From Thermoplasmata archaeon (GTDB lineage Archaea; Thermoplasmatota; Thermoplasmata; Lutacidiplasmatales; UBA184), in the NCBI GenBank assembly GCA_030037875.1, contig JASHPV010000007.1, positions 31,833 through 95,832 of the forward strand: a stretch of DNA of 64,000 nt, read 5' to 3'. Position numbers and translations under genes: made by a program. The first letter of the stretch is position 1, and every line of letters begins with the position of its first letter. Positions 17,006 to 26,534 of the stretch are shown here, piece by piece. The notes under the pieces were generated by a model. The model was not told where the DNA came from. It did no database searches and saw nothing but the letters and a program-made list of their open reading frames with translations.

Positions 17006-18138
17006 AGGACGCCGCCTGTCGCATCGCGCTCCTGCCCGGGGACGGGACCGGACCCGAGGTGATCCGCGCCGGCCGTCGCGTGCTCGAGGCGGCGGCGGAG
17101 GGGGCCGCCGCTCCCTGGACCCTCGAGGAATATCCGGCCGGGGCGCTCTACTACCGAGACCACGGTCAGGAGTGGGCGCCCGGGGCGGAACAAGCCGCTC
17201 GTTCCGCCGACGCGATCCTCTTGGGAGCCGTCGGGTGGCCGGGCGTTTCCCTTCCCAATGGAGATATCGCCGGCGCCGGGCTCATTTTCGGCCTCCGATT
17301 CGGGCTCGACCTTTACGCCAACGTCCGGCCGTGTCGGCTCTATCCCGGGGTCCGCCACCGGATCAGCGGAAAGTGGAAGGAGGTATGGACCCCCGAAAAC
17401 GTCGATTTCGTCATCGTCCGCGAAAACACCGAGGGGTTGTACACTCCGGTGCGCGGCGCGTTGACCCGGGGCGGCGCGACGGAAGTGGCCATCGATACGC
17501 GCGTGACCACCCGGAAAGGAGCCGAGCGCGTCATCCGGTATGCCTTCGACCTCTCCCGTCGTCGAGCGCGGGGCGCGCCGGAGGATCACGTGCGTCGGGT
17601 CACGTGTGTGGACAAGGCGAACGTGCTGCGGGGCTGCCAATTCTTCCGGGAGGTGTTCGAGGAGGTGGGGGCCGAGTACGCGGACATCCAGCGTGAATAC
17701 GCGTACGTCGACGCGTTCACGCAGTGGATGGTCCGGAACCCGGAGCATTACGATGTCGTCGTCACGACAAACATGTTCGGGGACATCGTGACCGACCTCG
17801 CGGCGGTCCTCCAAGGGGGGATGGGCTTCGCCGCCGGCGGGAACATCGGCGCGGCGCATGCGATGTTCGAACCGGTACATGGCTCGGCCCCGAAGCATGC
17901 GGGCAAGAACGAAATCAATCCGTTCGCCACCTTCTTCGCCATCGAGATGATGCTCCGGTGGCTCGGGGATCGTCACGGAGACGGGCGGTTGACGAGGCAG
18001 GCGGACCGAGTCGAGTCGGCGATATCGAAGGTTCTGGCCTCGGGAACCGCGCGAACCTACGACCAGGGGGGGACCGTGAGCACCTCGGACGCGGGCGAGC
18101 GCGTGGCCGAGGCGGTCCGTTCGGAGGGACGCGCATGA
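17002..18138 (+). CDS. leuB: 3-isopropylmalate / homoisocitrate dehydrogenase family enzyme
   Basis: An NAD(P)-dependent decarboxylating beta-hydroxyacid dehydrogenase of 378 residues. Family marks are LLPGDGTGPEV at the N-terminus, LLGAVGWPG, the substrate arginines around LYANVRPCRLYPGV, VIVRENTEGLY, the metal and cofactor region TTNMFGDIVTDLAAVLQGGMGFAAGGNIG, and EPVHGSAP. The ATG overlaps the leuD stop in an ATGA junction. Tartrate or isocitrate dehydrogenase is less likely given the leuACD context. Confidence 0.88.
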   Translation: MKDAACRIALLPGDGTGPEVIRAGRRVLEAAAEGAAAPWTLEEYPAGALYYRDHGQEWAPGAEQAARSADAILLGAVGWPGVSLPNGDIAGAGLIFGLRFGLDLYANVRPCRLYPGVRHRISGKWKEVWTPENVDFVIVRENTEGLYTPVRGALTRGGATEVAIDTRVTTRKGAERVIRYAFDLSRRRARGAPEDHVRRVTCVDKANVLRGCQFFREVFEEVGAEYADIQREYAYVDAFTQWMVRNPEHYDVVVTTNMFGDIVTDLAAVLQGGMGFAAGGNIGAAHAMFEPVHGSAPKHAGKNEINPFATFFAIEMMLRWLGDRHGDGRLTRQADRVESAISKVLASGTARTYDQGGTVSTSDAGERVAEAVRSEGRA

Positions 18139-19316
18139 GCGAGAACCGCGAGGTCGCGGTCGTCGGGGGCGGGTTGACCAAGTTCGGCGTCCGGCCCGTG
18201 ACCTGGGCCGAACTTGCCCAGGAAGCCGGTGAGGTTCTGTTCCGCTCCGTTCCGGGCCTGGAAGCGTCGTCAGTGGACAGCCTGTTCGTGGGAGCCGCGG
18301 AGCCGGAGCGGTTCGCCTTCCAGTCCCACGTAGCCCCGCTCGTGGCGGAGCAGATGGGCCTCGCCCCGCATCGCATCGTTCAGCGCAACGAGCTCGCCTG
18401 CGCTTCCGGGCAGTCGGCGATCCGTAGCGCGTATGCGGCGATACGGGCCGGGCTCTCGGACATCGCCGTGGCCGTCGGCGTCGAAAAGATGAACCTCCCC
18501 TCGATGGCCGAAGCCAACTCCGCAATGGCGTGCGTCCTCGACCGTCCCTGGGACGCGGCGCACGGTCTGACGGCGCCTCCGTTCTTCGCCATGGTGGCCC
18601 AACGGCACATGCTGGAACACGGAACCACCGAGGAGCAGTTCGCCGCCGTCTCCCAAAAGAACCATCGCTTCGCGAACGCGAACCCGGTCGCCCAGTTCTA
18701 TGACAAGAAGTTTGACCGGGAGAAACTGCTCCGGTTGCCGCTGGTCGCCCCACCGCTCCGCCTTGGCGATTGCTCGGCCATGACCGATGGGGCCGGTGCC
18801 GTGGTGTTGGCCGCCGCGGACCGGGTCCGGGAGTTCACCGACACTCCGGCCTGGATCCGAGGCACCGGACAGTACTCGGATTTCCACAACCTCGCCAACA
18901 TGGAATCCCTGACGGACTGGACCGGATTGACCCGCGCCTCCCGGGAGGCGTTCCGGTCGGCGGGTATCCGACCGACGGACCTGGATTTCGCCGAACTGCA
19001 CGACTGCTTCACGATCTCCGAACTAATCGAGTACGAGGCCATCGGGTTGTGCCCGAAGGGCGAGGGGGGAAAGTTTGCGGCCGATGGCCGGTCCGACCTC
19101 GGGGGAGACCTCGTGGTGAATCCCCGGGGCGGTCTGCTGGGTTGCGGGCATCCGTTGGGCGCGACCGGCATTGCCCAGGCGGTCGAAGTTTCCCAACAGT
19201 TCGCCCACACGGTCGACCCTTCGCGGCAGGTGCCGGACCCCGAATGGGCGATGGTCCACAATCTGAGCGGGAGCGCGAACGTGCATTCCGTGATGATCTA
19301 CCAGCGGGGAGGTTGA
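18135..19316 (+). CDS. Acetyl-CoA acetyltransferase (archaeal thiolase)
   Basis: A 393-residue thiolase that joins two acetyl-CoA to acetoacetyl-CoA, the first step toward mevalonate and archaeal lipids. The nucleophile lies in ACASGQSAIRSA, the second catalytic segment in LHDCFTISELIEYEA, and the C-terminal Cys-His motif in NPRGGLLGCGHPLGATG. In archaea this enzyme typically forms a channelling complex with a DUF35 protein and HMG-CoA synthase; the DUF35 gene follows here with a 4-nt overlap, but HMG-CoA synthase is absent from the window. The ATG overlaps the leuB stop by 4 nt, so the gene is part of the leu-like operon, which is an odd pairing. Confidence 0.92.
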   Translation: MSENREVAVVGGGLTKFGVRPVTWAELAQEAGEVLFRSVPGLEASSVDSLFVGAAEPERFAFQSHVAPLVAEQMGLAPHRIVQRNELACASGQSAIRSAYAAIRAGLSDIAVAVGVEKMNLPSMAEANSAMACVLDRPWDAAHGLTAPPFFAMVAQRHMLEHGTTEEQFAAVSQKNHRFANANPVAQFYDKKFDREKLLRLPLVAPPLRLGDCSAMTDGAGAVVLAAADRVREFTDTPAWIRGTGQYSDFHNLANMESLTDWTGLTRASREAFRSAGIRPTDLDFAELHDCFTISELIEYEAIGLCPKGEGGKFAADGRSDLGGDLVVNPRGGLLGCGHPLGATGIAQAVEVSQQFAHTVDPSRQVPDPEWAMVHNLSGSANVHSVMIYQRGG

Positions 19317-19864
19317 GCGTTCTGAGCGCGCTGGCCGAAGTGAAAGAGCGCAAGGCGCCGAAGTCCCGGAAACGGCGGAGTGGCGCCACTGCCTCGCCCC
19401 CGATGGCCGCTTCACCGGTCGGGTCGGGCCCTCCCGAACGTCTTCCGTATCTCCTCGACCTCTATCCGCTCGAGTCGGCGGCGCAGACTCGCCTGTCGCC
19501 ATTCTTCGAGGCCTTGCACCAGGGGCGATTCACGACCACTCGTTGCCGCAAGGACGGTAAGCTCCTCTGGCCTCCGCGCGTCGTGTGTCCCGTCTGTCAC
19601 ACGACCGAGCTCGAGTGGGTGGACCTGCCCGCGACGGGCCGGATCTACGCCTTCAGCGCCCTGTTGGCCGGCGCGCCGATCGGTCAGGAGGCCGACCTCC
19701 CTCGTGTCGTGGGACTGGTCGAGCTCGACGGCGTGCCCCTTCGGCTCTTCGGGAGACTGCTCGGTGTCGATTGGCAGGCGTGCCGAATTGGCCTCCGGGT
19801 CCGCCTGGAGCCGCTCGCACTGCCGGATGGACGAGCCTACTACGCGTTCCGCGTAACACCGTAG
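19313..19864 (+). CDS. DUF35 zinc-ribbon/OB-fold partner of thiolase
   Basis: A protein of up to 183 residues with the DUF35 layout: a rubredoxin-like zinc ribbon (CRKDGKLLWPPRVVCPVCH, Cys residues C, C, C) followed by an OB-fold (GRIYAFSALLAG, RVVGLVELDG). In archaea it bridges thiolase and HMG-CoA synthase. TTG 19313 overlaps the thiolase stop in a TTGA junction, consistent with operon style; the first 40 residues are basic and low-complexity, so ATG 19403 is a possible alternative start. Confidence 0.87.
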   Translation: MSVLSALAEVKERKAPKSRKRRSGATASPPMAASPVGSGPPERLPYLLDLYPLESAAQTRLSPFFEALHQGRFTTTRCRKDGKLLWPPRVVCPVCHTTELEWVDLPATGRIYAFSALLAGAPIGQEADLPRVVGLVELDGVPLRLFGRLLGVDWQACRIGLRVRLEPLALPDGRAYYAFRVTP

Positions 19865-19913
19865 TCCGACGGGGATTTTCCGGGCGTCCCACCGGCGAGA
19901 AATTTGCCAAAGG

Positions 19914-19920
19914 ATTTATA
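19914..19920 (+). promoter_or_regulatory. Putative TATA box for aglB
   Basis: ATTTATA stands out in the gap before aglB, about 50 nt upstream of ATG 19968. Transcription would start near 19943, leaving a leader of about 25 nt. Confidence 0.55.
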
Positions 19921-19967
19921 CGGGCCCCGGACTGCGCGGCCCGCCGGTTCGGGAGATCCGGCCGAGG

Positions 19968-22900
19968 ATGGACTCTGAATCTGGCAGCTGGTGGAGCCGT
20001 TACGGCTGGACGACCACCATCTTGCTCGTTGCTTTCGCTGCGGCGTTCATCGTTCGGGTCATTTTCTCGCTCAGTGTCTTCGAGCAGTGGGGCTGGCTCT
20101 ACGTCTACGGGGGCGGTTCGGATTCGTTCTACCACTGGCGAGTGGCGGACTACATCCTCACCAATCACACGAACCTGATCCACGATTCGCTGCTCAAGTA
20201 TCCCGTCGGCGCGACCAATCCACGCGAACCGCTGTTCGACTGGATGAACGCGATCTTGGGGATCATCTTCGCGCCGATCTTCGGCGGAAGCGCCGTCAAT
20301 GCCGCGGCTTTCTTCCTCAACCTAGACCCGCCCCTCTGGTCGGCTCTCTCGGTCTTCCCGATCTACCTCATCGGGAAGGAGGTCAGCTCCAAGCGGATGG
20401 GCCTCGTCGCGGCCATCACCTACCCGTTCGTCGTCGGGAGCATTCAGGCCGCCACGTTGGGCTACGCGAACTATCTGCCCTTCTACACGTTCTTCATCCT
20501 GATCTACTTCTACGCCTACCTTCGCACAGCGAAGCTGGTCGGAACCAAAACCTACATCACGAGCTTCCGACACCCAAGTGAGGTCCTGGCCGGTTTGCGG
20601 CGGTTCCTCCGCGAGGACCGCCTCGCGGTGAAGTGGGCGGTCTTCGCCGGCGTCTCGCTGGGCGCGCTCGCACTCGCCTGGCAAGGGTATCCGCTCGCTG
20701 TCGCGATCGTCATCATCTCGCTCGCCGTCATTATGGTGGTCGAGCGGATCCGGCGGATCGATTCGGTCAACCTGTACCTCGCGACGTGGATCGCCGGGCT
20801 CGTCGGGTTCCCGATGGCCGTGCCCTACTACCTTGCCCAGCACCTGTTCGCCACCTGGTTCGACCTCCCGCTGCTGATCTATTTCGGCGGACTCGTACTG
20901 CTCTTGCCGTTCGTGCTCCTGCGCCAGTATCCGTGGGTCGTCACGGTGCCCTTGCTGGGGGGCGTCGTTCTGGCCGGTCTGGCGGGTTTCGCATTCATCG
21001 CCCCTGCGTCGTTCCAGACGCTGATCACGGGCCAGGGCTACTTCGCGAAGACGCTGATCTACTCGACGGTCGCCGAGGCTCAGGCCCCCTCGTTCGATGC
21101 GCTTGTGCTGTCGTACGGGGTCCTGACGTTCTTCCTCGCGTTCGTGGGTCTCGGGCTGTTCGCGATTCACCTGATCCGGCAACGGTTCCGCCGGGAGCAC
21201 GCCCTCTTTGTCGTGTTCGCCGTCGTGAGTATCTACCTCCCGGTGTCGGCGGCCAAATTCTTCTACCTCGGTTCGCCGGCCTTCGCGCTGCTTCCCGCGG
21301 AGGCACTGCTCCTCATCCTGGACGTCGCCGGCTACCCGCAACTCCGTCGAACGGCGGCCTCCCTCTCCGGTACCCGGGGTCAGTTCACCGCGTTCCGGCG
21401 CGCGTTCAAGGCCCGCCACGTGCTGGTTCTCCTGCTCATCGTCGTTATCCTGGTGCCGAACGTGTGGTATGCCGTCGACGCGGGAATACCCTACAACACC
21501 AAGGCCACCTACAGCACCCAGGTCTACGACACGCTGCCCCCGGCGCTCCGTACGACCCCGGCCAACGCGTCGAGCTTCTACCTCGGCGCCTCGGGCACGG
21601 AACTCGATACGCCCAATCAGTACGACGAGGCCGGGTACAACTGGCTCGCAACGCAAGATACGAATCTCGCCCCGGCGGCCCGGCCCGCGTTCATCAGTTG
21701 GTGGGATTACGGATTCCAAGCGATCGCCGAAGGGCAGCATCCCTCGGTCGCCGACAACTTCCAGAACGGTATCCCGGCCGCCGGGAACTTCCTCCTGGCC
21801 CAGAACGAATCCCTCGCCATCGGCGTGCTCGCCACCACGCTTCTCCAGGCGGAGGAAGAAACGAGCGGATACGCCTACCTTCCTCCGGCGCTCAACGCGA
21901 TCCTAGCCTCCGATGGCGTGAACGTCGCCGAGTTGCACACGCTGCTGGCGAACACGTCCGCCGACCTCCCGCTCGTGATCGACCATCCGGAGCGCTACCT
22001 CCCGGTCAACCCGAAAACGATCACCGCGACCAACGCGATGTTCGACGCGGTAAGCTGGTTCCTCGCCAACACGCTTCCCGAGAACGGAGTGGCGCAGGTG
22101 TACGACGATATCCAGACCTACACGGGCTGGACGATCCGGTACGCGATGGTCGATGACCGGCTGTTCCCCTTCTCGGGGACGAACACCGGCATCTTCTACG
22201 CGCCGGCCGACCTCACGGGCCGCGTCATCGGGCTGGACGGCGCCCCGACGTCGTACTACACCATCGAGGCGGTCGGCTCGGACGGGAACGTGTACCCGAT
22301 CAACGCGGTGCCCTCCGGGGTATCGGTGGTGAACTACGTGCTGAACCAGCTCGCGCCGTTCTACAACTCGATGATCTACCGCATTTACATGGGCTATAAC
22401 GGGACCGACATCGGGCTCAGCGCCGGAATCCCCAGCCTCGAGGGCTCTCTCACGAGTTACACTCCGGAGCCCGGGTGGATGCTCCAGCATTTCGAGGTCG
22501 CGTACCGGACCGCCTTCTACTCGCCGACGCCCACGACCTCGAGCAGCGCCTGCGACATCGCCACGAACCTCCCGGAGGCGGCCCTCCTCGCAGCGAAGAC
22601 GAACGGCACCGCCAACGTCGGTCCCGACTGCTATTTCTCCAGCGGCGAATCGATCCTGGAGTACTATCCCGGAGAGATCCTCTCGGGCACGGTGACCCTC
22701 CCCGATGGAACCCCCGTCCCGGGCGCCCGTTTGACGGTCTACGACGGCTGGCACATCCCCCATCAGACGGTCCTGACCTCCGCCGACGGAGGGTTCTCCG
22801 TGATCCTGCCGCCCGGGAACGACACCCTGAACCTCACGAGCGGGCCGTTGCAGGGGCTGGCCCAGAACGGCACCGAGCTCCTGGACTCGATTCCCCTGGT

Positions 22901-25900
22901 CGTGGACCCGGCCCTCGGGTTCAGCCTGGAGGCGCCCCCGATCGCCCAGAACTTCGTTCTTCAGCCGGGCTCCGTCAACGGCTTCGTTTACTGGAACGCG
23001 ACCGGAAATTCGACCTACGACTCGTCCGTGGACCCCGTGGCCGTGGGGGCCAACGTTACGCTGGGCGGCCCCGGTCTGCGTACCTACAACGCGACCACGG
23101 ACACGGACGGTAGTTTCCGTCTGACCGATGTCGCTCCCGGGGTCTACAACTTCACGGTGCGAGCCGGAGGCGCAACATTCTCCCAGGGCCAGCTGGCGGT
23201 CCGGCCCGGCGCCGCCGCGAACGCGACGGCCGGGCTCGTCCCGTCGAAGGTCACGGGAACGGTGAAGCTGGAGGACGGAACTCCGGCGGTCGGCGCCACG
23301 GTCACGATCTCGGACCCGGCCGGGCTGTTGGAGGCCGCGGCGACGAACGGTTCGGGGAGCTACACCTTCGCCAATCTGGTCCCGGGGAACTACTCGGTGA
23401 AGGCCGAGTCGGGCGTCAACCTGGCCGCCAACGCGACGGCCGTGGCGCTCAACCAGACCGTGAAGACCGTGACCCAGAACTTGACGCTCATCCCCGTAGT
23501 CCCCGTGGACTTCGAGGTCGAGGCCGGAGGGGCCCCCGTGCCGGGCTTCGTGGTCCGGATGACGCCCATCCGGGAGACGTCCGGCCTTCCGGGCGCGCAG
23601 GCCCCCCGGCCGACGGACGCGCTCGTCTTCACCAGCGACGCCACCGGGTACGTCCACGCGAACCTGCCGGCCGGCAATTACTCCATCTATGGATACGGAC
23701 CGGTCGGGTCGACCTTCCTCGCCGGTTTCGAGAGCGCCTATCTGCCCACCGTCGGGGCCCGCATCGCCGTTGCCCCGCTCCAGCTGTCGCCCGCGGCCTC
23801 CCTTTCGGGCCGATCACCGCTTCCCGCGGAGGTCCCCACCGTCGACCTAAGCGCGACCCAGGTGGCGCTCTATGACAGCGCGGGCAACGAGCTCACCTTC
23901 TTCGCGAACTCGACCGGCAGCTGGTCGGTCATGGCCCCCGTGGGGAATTACAGCGTCCAAGCCTTGGCCGTGGGCATCGCCGCCGGGGCGCTGAACTACT
24001 CTGCCGTCGGTTACGTGGACCTGTCCCGGGCGACCTCTGTCTCGTTGCCGCTGACTCCGGCCTTCCGATACTCTACCCAGGTGGGAACGCTGGTACCTCC
24101 GGACGCCACGTTCTACCCCGCCTCCGCTTCCGAGGTGCACCTTACGGTGAACCCCGCGGGTGCGACGATCAGCACGCTCACCGATTACAACGGTTCGACG
24201 AGCTTCCTGCTCCCGACGGCCGAACCGGATACGACGTACTGTCTCGCGGTCCAGAGCAACGGGTACGGAAGCTACTCCGCCTGCAGCCTCTCCGTCGGCG
24301 AGCTGACGGCGATTTCACGGGTCATTCTTCCATTGTTCAACGACACATTGAGCGTGACCGTGACCGGATTACCGTCCGGAGCTATGTTACGGCTCAACGC
24401 CACGTCGCTCGGCCCGCCGGCCCAAACCCTATCGGTGGCCGGCGGCGCATCCTTTGATGTCTCGTTGGCGCCGGGGACGTACCAAATCACGGCGTGGGCC
24501 CCACCCGCGTCCGGCGCGGGGGTCTATCTCCCCGCTCAATCCGTCAACGTCACCCTCCCGTTGGGAGGGATCACCGTGAGTTTGGGGGTCCAGCTGTACT
24601 TCCAGTTGGCCGCCAAAGGGGTTCTGAGCCTCCCGACCGGGGTGACGGCCTCCGCGGTCCAACTGAAAGTGTACGCGCCCCCGTTCAACTTCTCGGTGTC
24701 GGGGACGGTCTTCGAGAAAGGATTTGACATCGCTCCGGGAGTCTACTCGGTCTACGCCTCCGCCCTGGTCTCCGGGGTGAGCTATGCTTCGTTGAGTCAG
24801 GTCACGGTGAGCTCGAGCGGCGTCGCCACGCCGACCGTGAGCCTCGCGAGCGGCGTGTCCTTGACCGCGACGCTCGTCGGCCCGGGAGGTGCGCCCCTCA
24901 ATCTGACCGCGCCCGTGTACTGGAGCGGGCCCGACGATTCCCAGCTCTACTCCGTGGCCGTGGACGGCACCGTGACGCTCTCGCTCCCCGGCAGCGCGAT
25001 ATACACGCCCCAGCTGAACGTCACCCTCACCACGAGCGTGAACGGCATCCTCCGGTACGTGACCTACGCGGTGGTGCCCGGGACCAGCTGCTCTGTCGGA
25101 ACGACGGCCTCCGAGTGCTCGATCCCGCTCTCCGCGACGTACCTCGCCGCCGGCATCGCAGGTCAGTTCGACTGGAACGGCGCCCCGCTCACGATCCCGG
25201 GTACCGTGCAGCTGATGGGGCCGTTTCCGTCGACCAACATCTCGGTGGTCACGACGACGAACGGCCTGTTCACAGCCGCTGTGTTGCCAGGAGTCTACAC
25301 CCTGTACGCCACCGCCGGGTCGGGCGCGGGGGTCGTCGCGAGCCTGGTGCAGGTCACGGTTCCGTTCCCTTCGACGAACATCACGGTCGACCTCGCTCCC
25401 GCCTGGACCGACACGCTCACCCTGCTCGCGCCGAGCGGAGTCTCGTCCTCTCCCACCGGGAATGTGACTTGGACGAACGCGGCGGGGGTCTCCTGGACCG
25501 TGTCGGGTGTGCCGCTCGGTGTCGTGGAGGGCTGGGTCCTTCCGCAGGGCGTCTGGACGGTGTCGGCCAACGGCACGATGGCACCTTACGGACGCCCGGT
25601 GTCGGCACTCGCGACCGGCACCGTGTCGTTGGTGACAGGAAACCAGGCCACCAACCTCGTGCTGATCCCTCAGTTCACCCCGGCCGTGACGATCGCGACC
25701 CGGCTTCCCGACACCGCCACGGTGCCGGCCGGCGGCCTCGCGACCTTCTCGTTCACCGTGCAGAACACGGGGAACGAGCCGGTGACCATCCGCTTCTACG
25801 GCGACCCGGCGGCCTGGAATTTCACGTTCACGCCGGCCACGATGACGCTCGGGGTGGGCTCCGGGAACTCGACCGGGGGAGGTACGGTGTTGGTCCGAAT

Positions 25901-26528
25901 CCCGTTGGGCACGGACACGAACCACCCGCCCGTCGTCCTCGGCGCCGTGCTCGTGTCGAATCGCGCGCAAACCGTGGGCACTTCGGTTCCCTCCCCCACG
26001 GTCTCCATCATCCCGGTACCCGCGATTACCGTGGGCCCCGGCTTGAGCCCCACGGTGACGCTGAAGACCGCGACGGTGAGCTTTGTCGTCCAGAACACGG
26101 GGAACTCTCCTTACTCGGCCGCGGTGAGCGTCGTCAACCAGGCGGAACTGGAACAGCTCGGCTGGTCGGTCGCGTTGATGAAGGGCCTCGGCGCGGTGAC
26201 CGCGCCGTACGACTTCGCGCCGGGTCAATCGATCACGTTCTCGGTCGTGCTCTCCACAACTTCCTTCGCCCAGGCGCCGGGTACCGTGGTGGTTCAGGCC
26301 GTCGACCTGAATTCGTCGGGCAACGTCGTCGCGTCCGCGGAGCTCCCGGTGCCCATCGCCTCCATCGCGGCCCCGAGCGGTATCTCCGTCAGCGGCCCGA
26401 ACGTCGGCTCCCCGCCCATCATACCAGACTGGGGGTGGACCGTGATCGCCATTCTCCCCGCGGTGGCCTTCCTCGGGATCGTGCTAACGGTCCGATGGTG
26501 GCGTACCCGCCGGTGGACCCGGAGGTGA
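19968..26528 (+). CDS. aglB: Giant AglB-type oligosaccharyltransferase with long extracytoplasmic tail
   Basis: Transfers lipid-linked glycan to Asn in N-X-S/T sequons on the outer face of the membrane. At 2186 residues it is over twice the usual archaeal AglB length (about 850-1000). The STT3 core includes an N-terminal membrane helix, the first acidic motif GGSDSFYHWR (49-58, Asp52) and about a dozen further helices to about residue 500, then WWDYG at 578-582. From about residue 890 onward the tail is a series of beta-sandwich-like units of the carboxypeptidase-regulatory type (repeated forms such as GTVTLPDGTPVPGARLTV and GTVKLEDGTPAVGATVTI), many with sequons. A final membrane helix (about 2155-2178) and Arg-rich tail end it. 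The reading frame is uninterrupted. Confidence 0.93.
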   Translation: MDSESGSWWSRYGWTTTILLVAFAAAFIVRVIFSLSVFEQWGWLYVYGGGSDSFYHWRVADYILTNHTNLIHDSLLKYPVGATNPREPLFDWMNAILGIIFAPIFGGSAVNAAAFFLNLDPPLWSALSVFPIYLIGKEVSSKRMGLVAAITYPFVVGSIQAATLGYANYLPFYTFFILIYFYAYLRTAKLVGTKTYITSFRHPSEVLAGLRRFLREDRLAVKWAVFAGVSLGALALAWQGYPLAVAIVIISLAVIMVVERIRRIDSVNLYLATWIAGLVGFPMAVPYYLAQHLFATWFDLPLLIYFGGLVLLLPFVLLRQYPWVVTVPLLGGVVLAGLAGFAFIAPASFQTLITGQGYFAKTLIYSTVAEAQAPSFDALVLSYGVLTFFLAFVGLGLFAIHLIRQRFRREHALFVVFAVVSIYLPVSAAKFFYLGSPAFALLPAEALLLILDVAGYPQLRRTAASLSGTRGQFTAFRRAFKARHVLVLLLIVVILVPNVWYAVDAGIPYNTKATYSTQVYDTLPPALRTTPANASSFYLGASGTELDTPNQYDEAGYNWLATQDTNLAPAARPAFISWWDYGFQAIAEGQHPSVADNFQNGIPAAGNFLLAQNESLAIGVLATTLLQAEEETSGYAYLPPALNAILASDGVNVAELHTLLANTSADLPLVIDHPERYLPVNPKTITATNAMFDAVSWFLANTLPENGVAQVYDDIQTYTGWTIRYAMVDDRLFPFSGTNTGIFYAPADLTGRVIGLDGAPTSYYTIEAVGSDGNVYPINAVPSGVSVVNYVLNQLAPFYNSMIYRIYMGYNGTDIGLSAGIPSLEGSLTSYTPEPGWMLQHFEVAYRTAFYSPTPTTSSSACDIATNLPEAALLAAKTNGTANVGPDCYFSSGESILEYYPGEILSGTVTLPDGTPVPGARLTVYDGWHIPHQTVLTSADGGFSVILPPGNDTLNLTSGPLQGLAQNGTELLDSIPLVVDPALGFSLEAPPIAQNFVLQPGSVNGFVYWNATGNSTYDSSVDPVAVGANVTLGGPGLRTYNATTDTDGSFRLTDVAPGVYNFTVRAGGATFSQGQLAVRPGAAANATAGLVPSKVTGTVKLEDGTPAVGATVTISDPAGLLEAAATNGSGSYTFANLVPGNYSVKAESGVNLAANATAVALNQTVKTVTQNLTLIPVVPVDFEVEAGGAPVPGFVVRMTPIRETSGLPGAQAPRPTDALVFTSDATGYVHANLPAGNYSIYGYGPVGSTFLAGFESAYLPTVGARIAVAPLQLSPAASLSGRSPLPAEVPTVDLSATQVALYDSAGNELTFFANSTGSWSVMAPVGNYSVQALAVGIAAGALNYSAVGYVDLSRATSVSLPLTPAFRYSTQVGTLVPPDATFYPASASEVHLTVNPAGATISTLTDYNGSTSFLLPTAEPDTTYCLAVQSNGYGSYSACSLSVGELTAISRVILPLFNDTLSVTVTGLPSGAMLRLNATSLGPPAQTLSVAGGASFDVSLAPGTYQITAWAPPASGAGVYLPAQSVNVTLPLGGITVSLGVQLYFQLAAKGVLSLPTGVTASAVQLKVYAPPFNFSVSGTVFEKGFDIAPGVYSVYASALVSGVSYASLSQVTVSSSGVATPTVSLASGVSLTATLVGPGGAPLNLTAPVYWSGPDDSQLYSVAVDGTVTLSLPGSAIYTPQLNVTLTTSVNGILRYVTYAVVPGTSCSVGTTASECSIPLSATYLAAGIAGQFDWNGAPLTIPGTVQLMGPFPSTNISVVTTTNGLFTAAVLPGVYTLYATAGSGAGVVASLVQVTVPFPSTNITVDLAPAWTDTLTLLAPSGVSSSPTGNVTWTNAAGVSWTVSGVPLGVVEGWVLPQGVWTVSANGTMAPYGRPVSALATGTVSLVTGNQATNLVLIPQFTPAVTIATRLPDTATVPAGGLATFSFTVQNTGNEPVTIRFYGDPAAWNFTFTPATMTLGVGSGNSTGGGTVLVRIPLGTDTNHPPVVLGAVLVSNRAQTVGTSVPSPTVSIIPVPAITVGPGLSPTVTLKTATVSFVVQNTGNSPYSAAVSVVNQAELEQLGWSVALMKGLGAVTAPYDFAPGQSITFSVVLSTTSFAQAPGTVVVQAVDLNSSGNVVASAELPVPIASIAAPSGISVSGPNVGSPPIIPDWGWTVIAILPAVAFLGIVLTVRWWRTRRWTRR

Positions 26529-26534
26529 GCGGAT

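Noticed and set aside
14867..18753. Very long antisense open frames (703 and 760 codons) opposite the leu-like operon
   Set aside because: They have Arg/Pro/Gly-rich, low-complexity composition and lie exactly opposite strongly conserved genes. High GC content removes stop codons from the antisense frame, so they are shadows.
24429..26228. 599-codon antisense frame opposite the aglB tail
   Set aside because: Its Arg/Gly/His-rich composition mirrors the Thr/Ser/Val/Pro codons of aglB; there is no start signal or family similarity.
26526..26528. Reassignment of TGA as a sense codon
   Set aside because: Many clear genes here (nadE, leuC, sucD and others) end at TGA inside overlaps with the next gene, so TGA is a normal stop; at most local read-through is possible.
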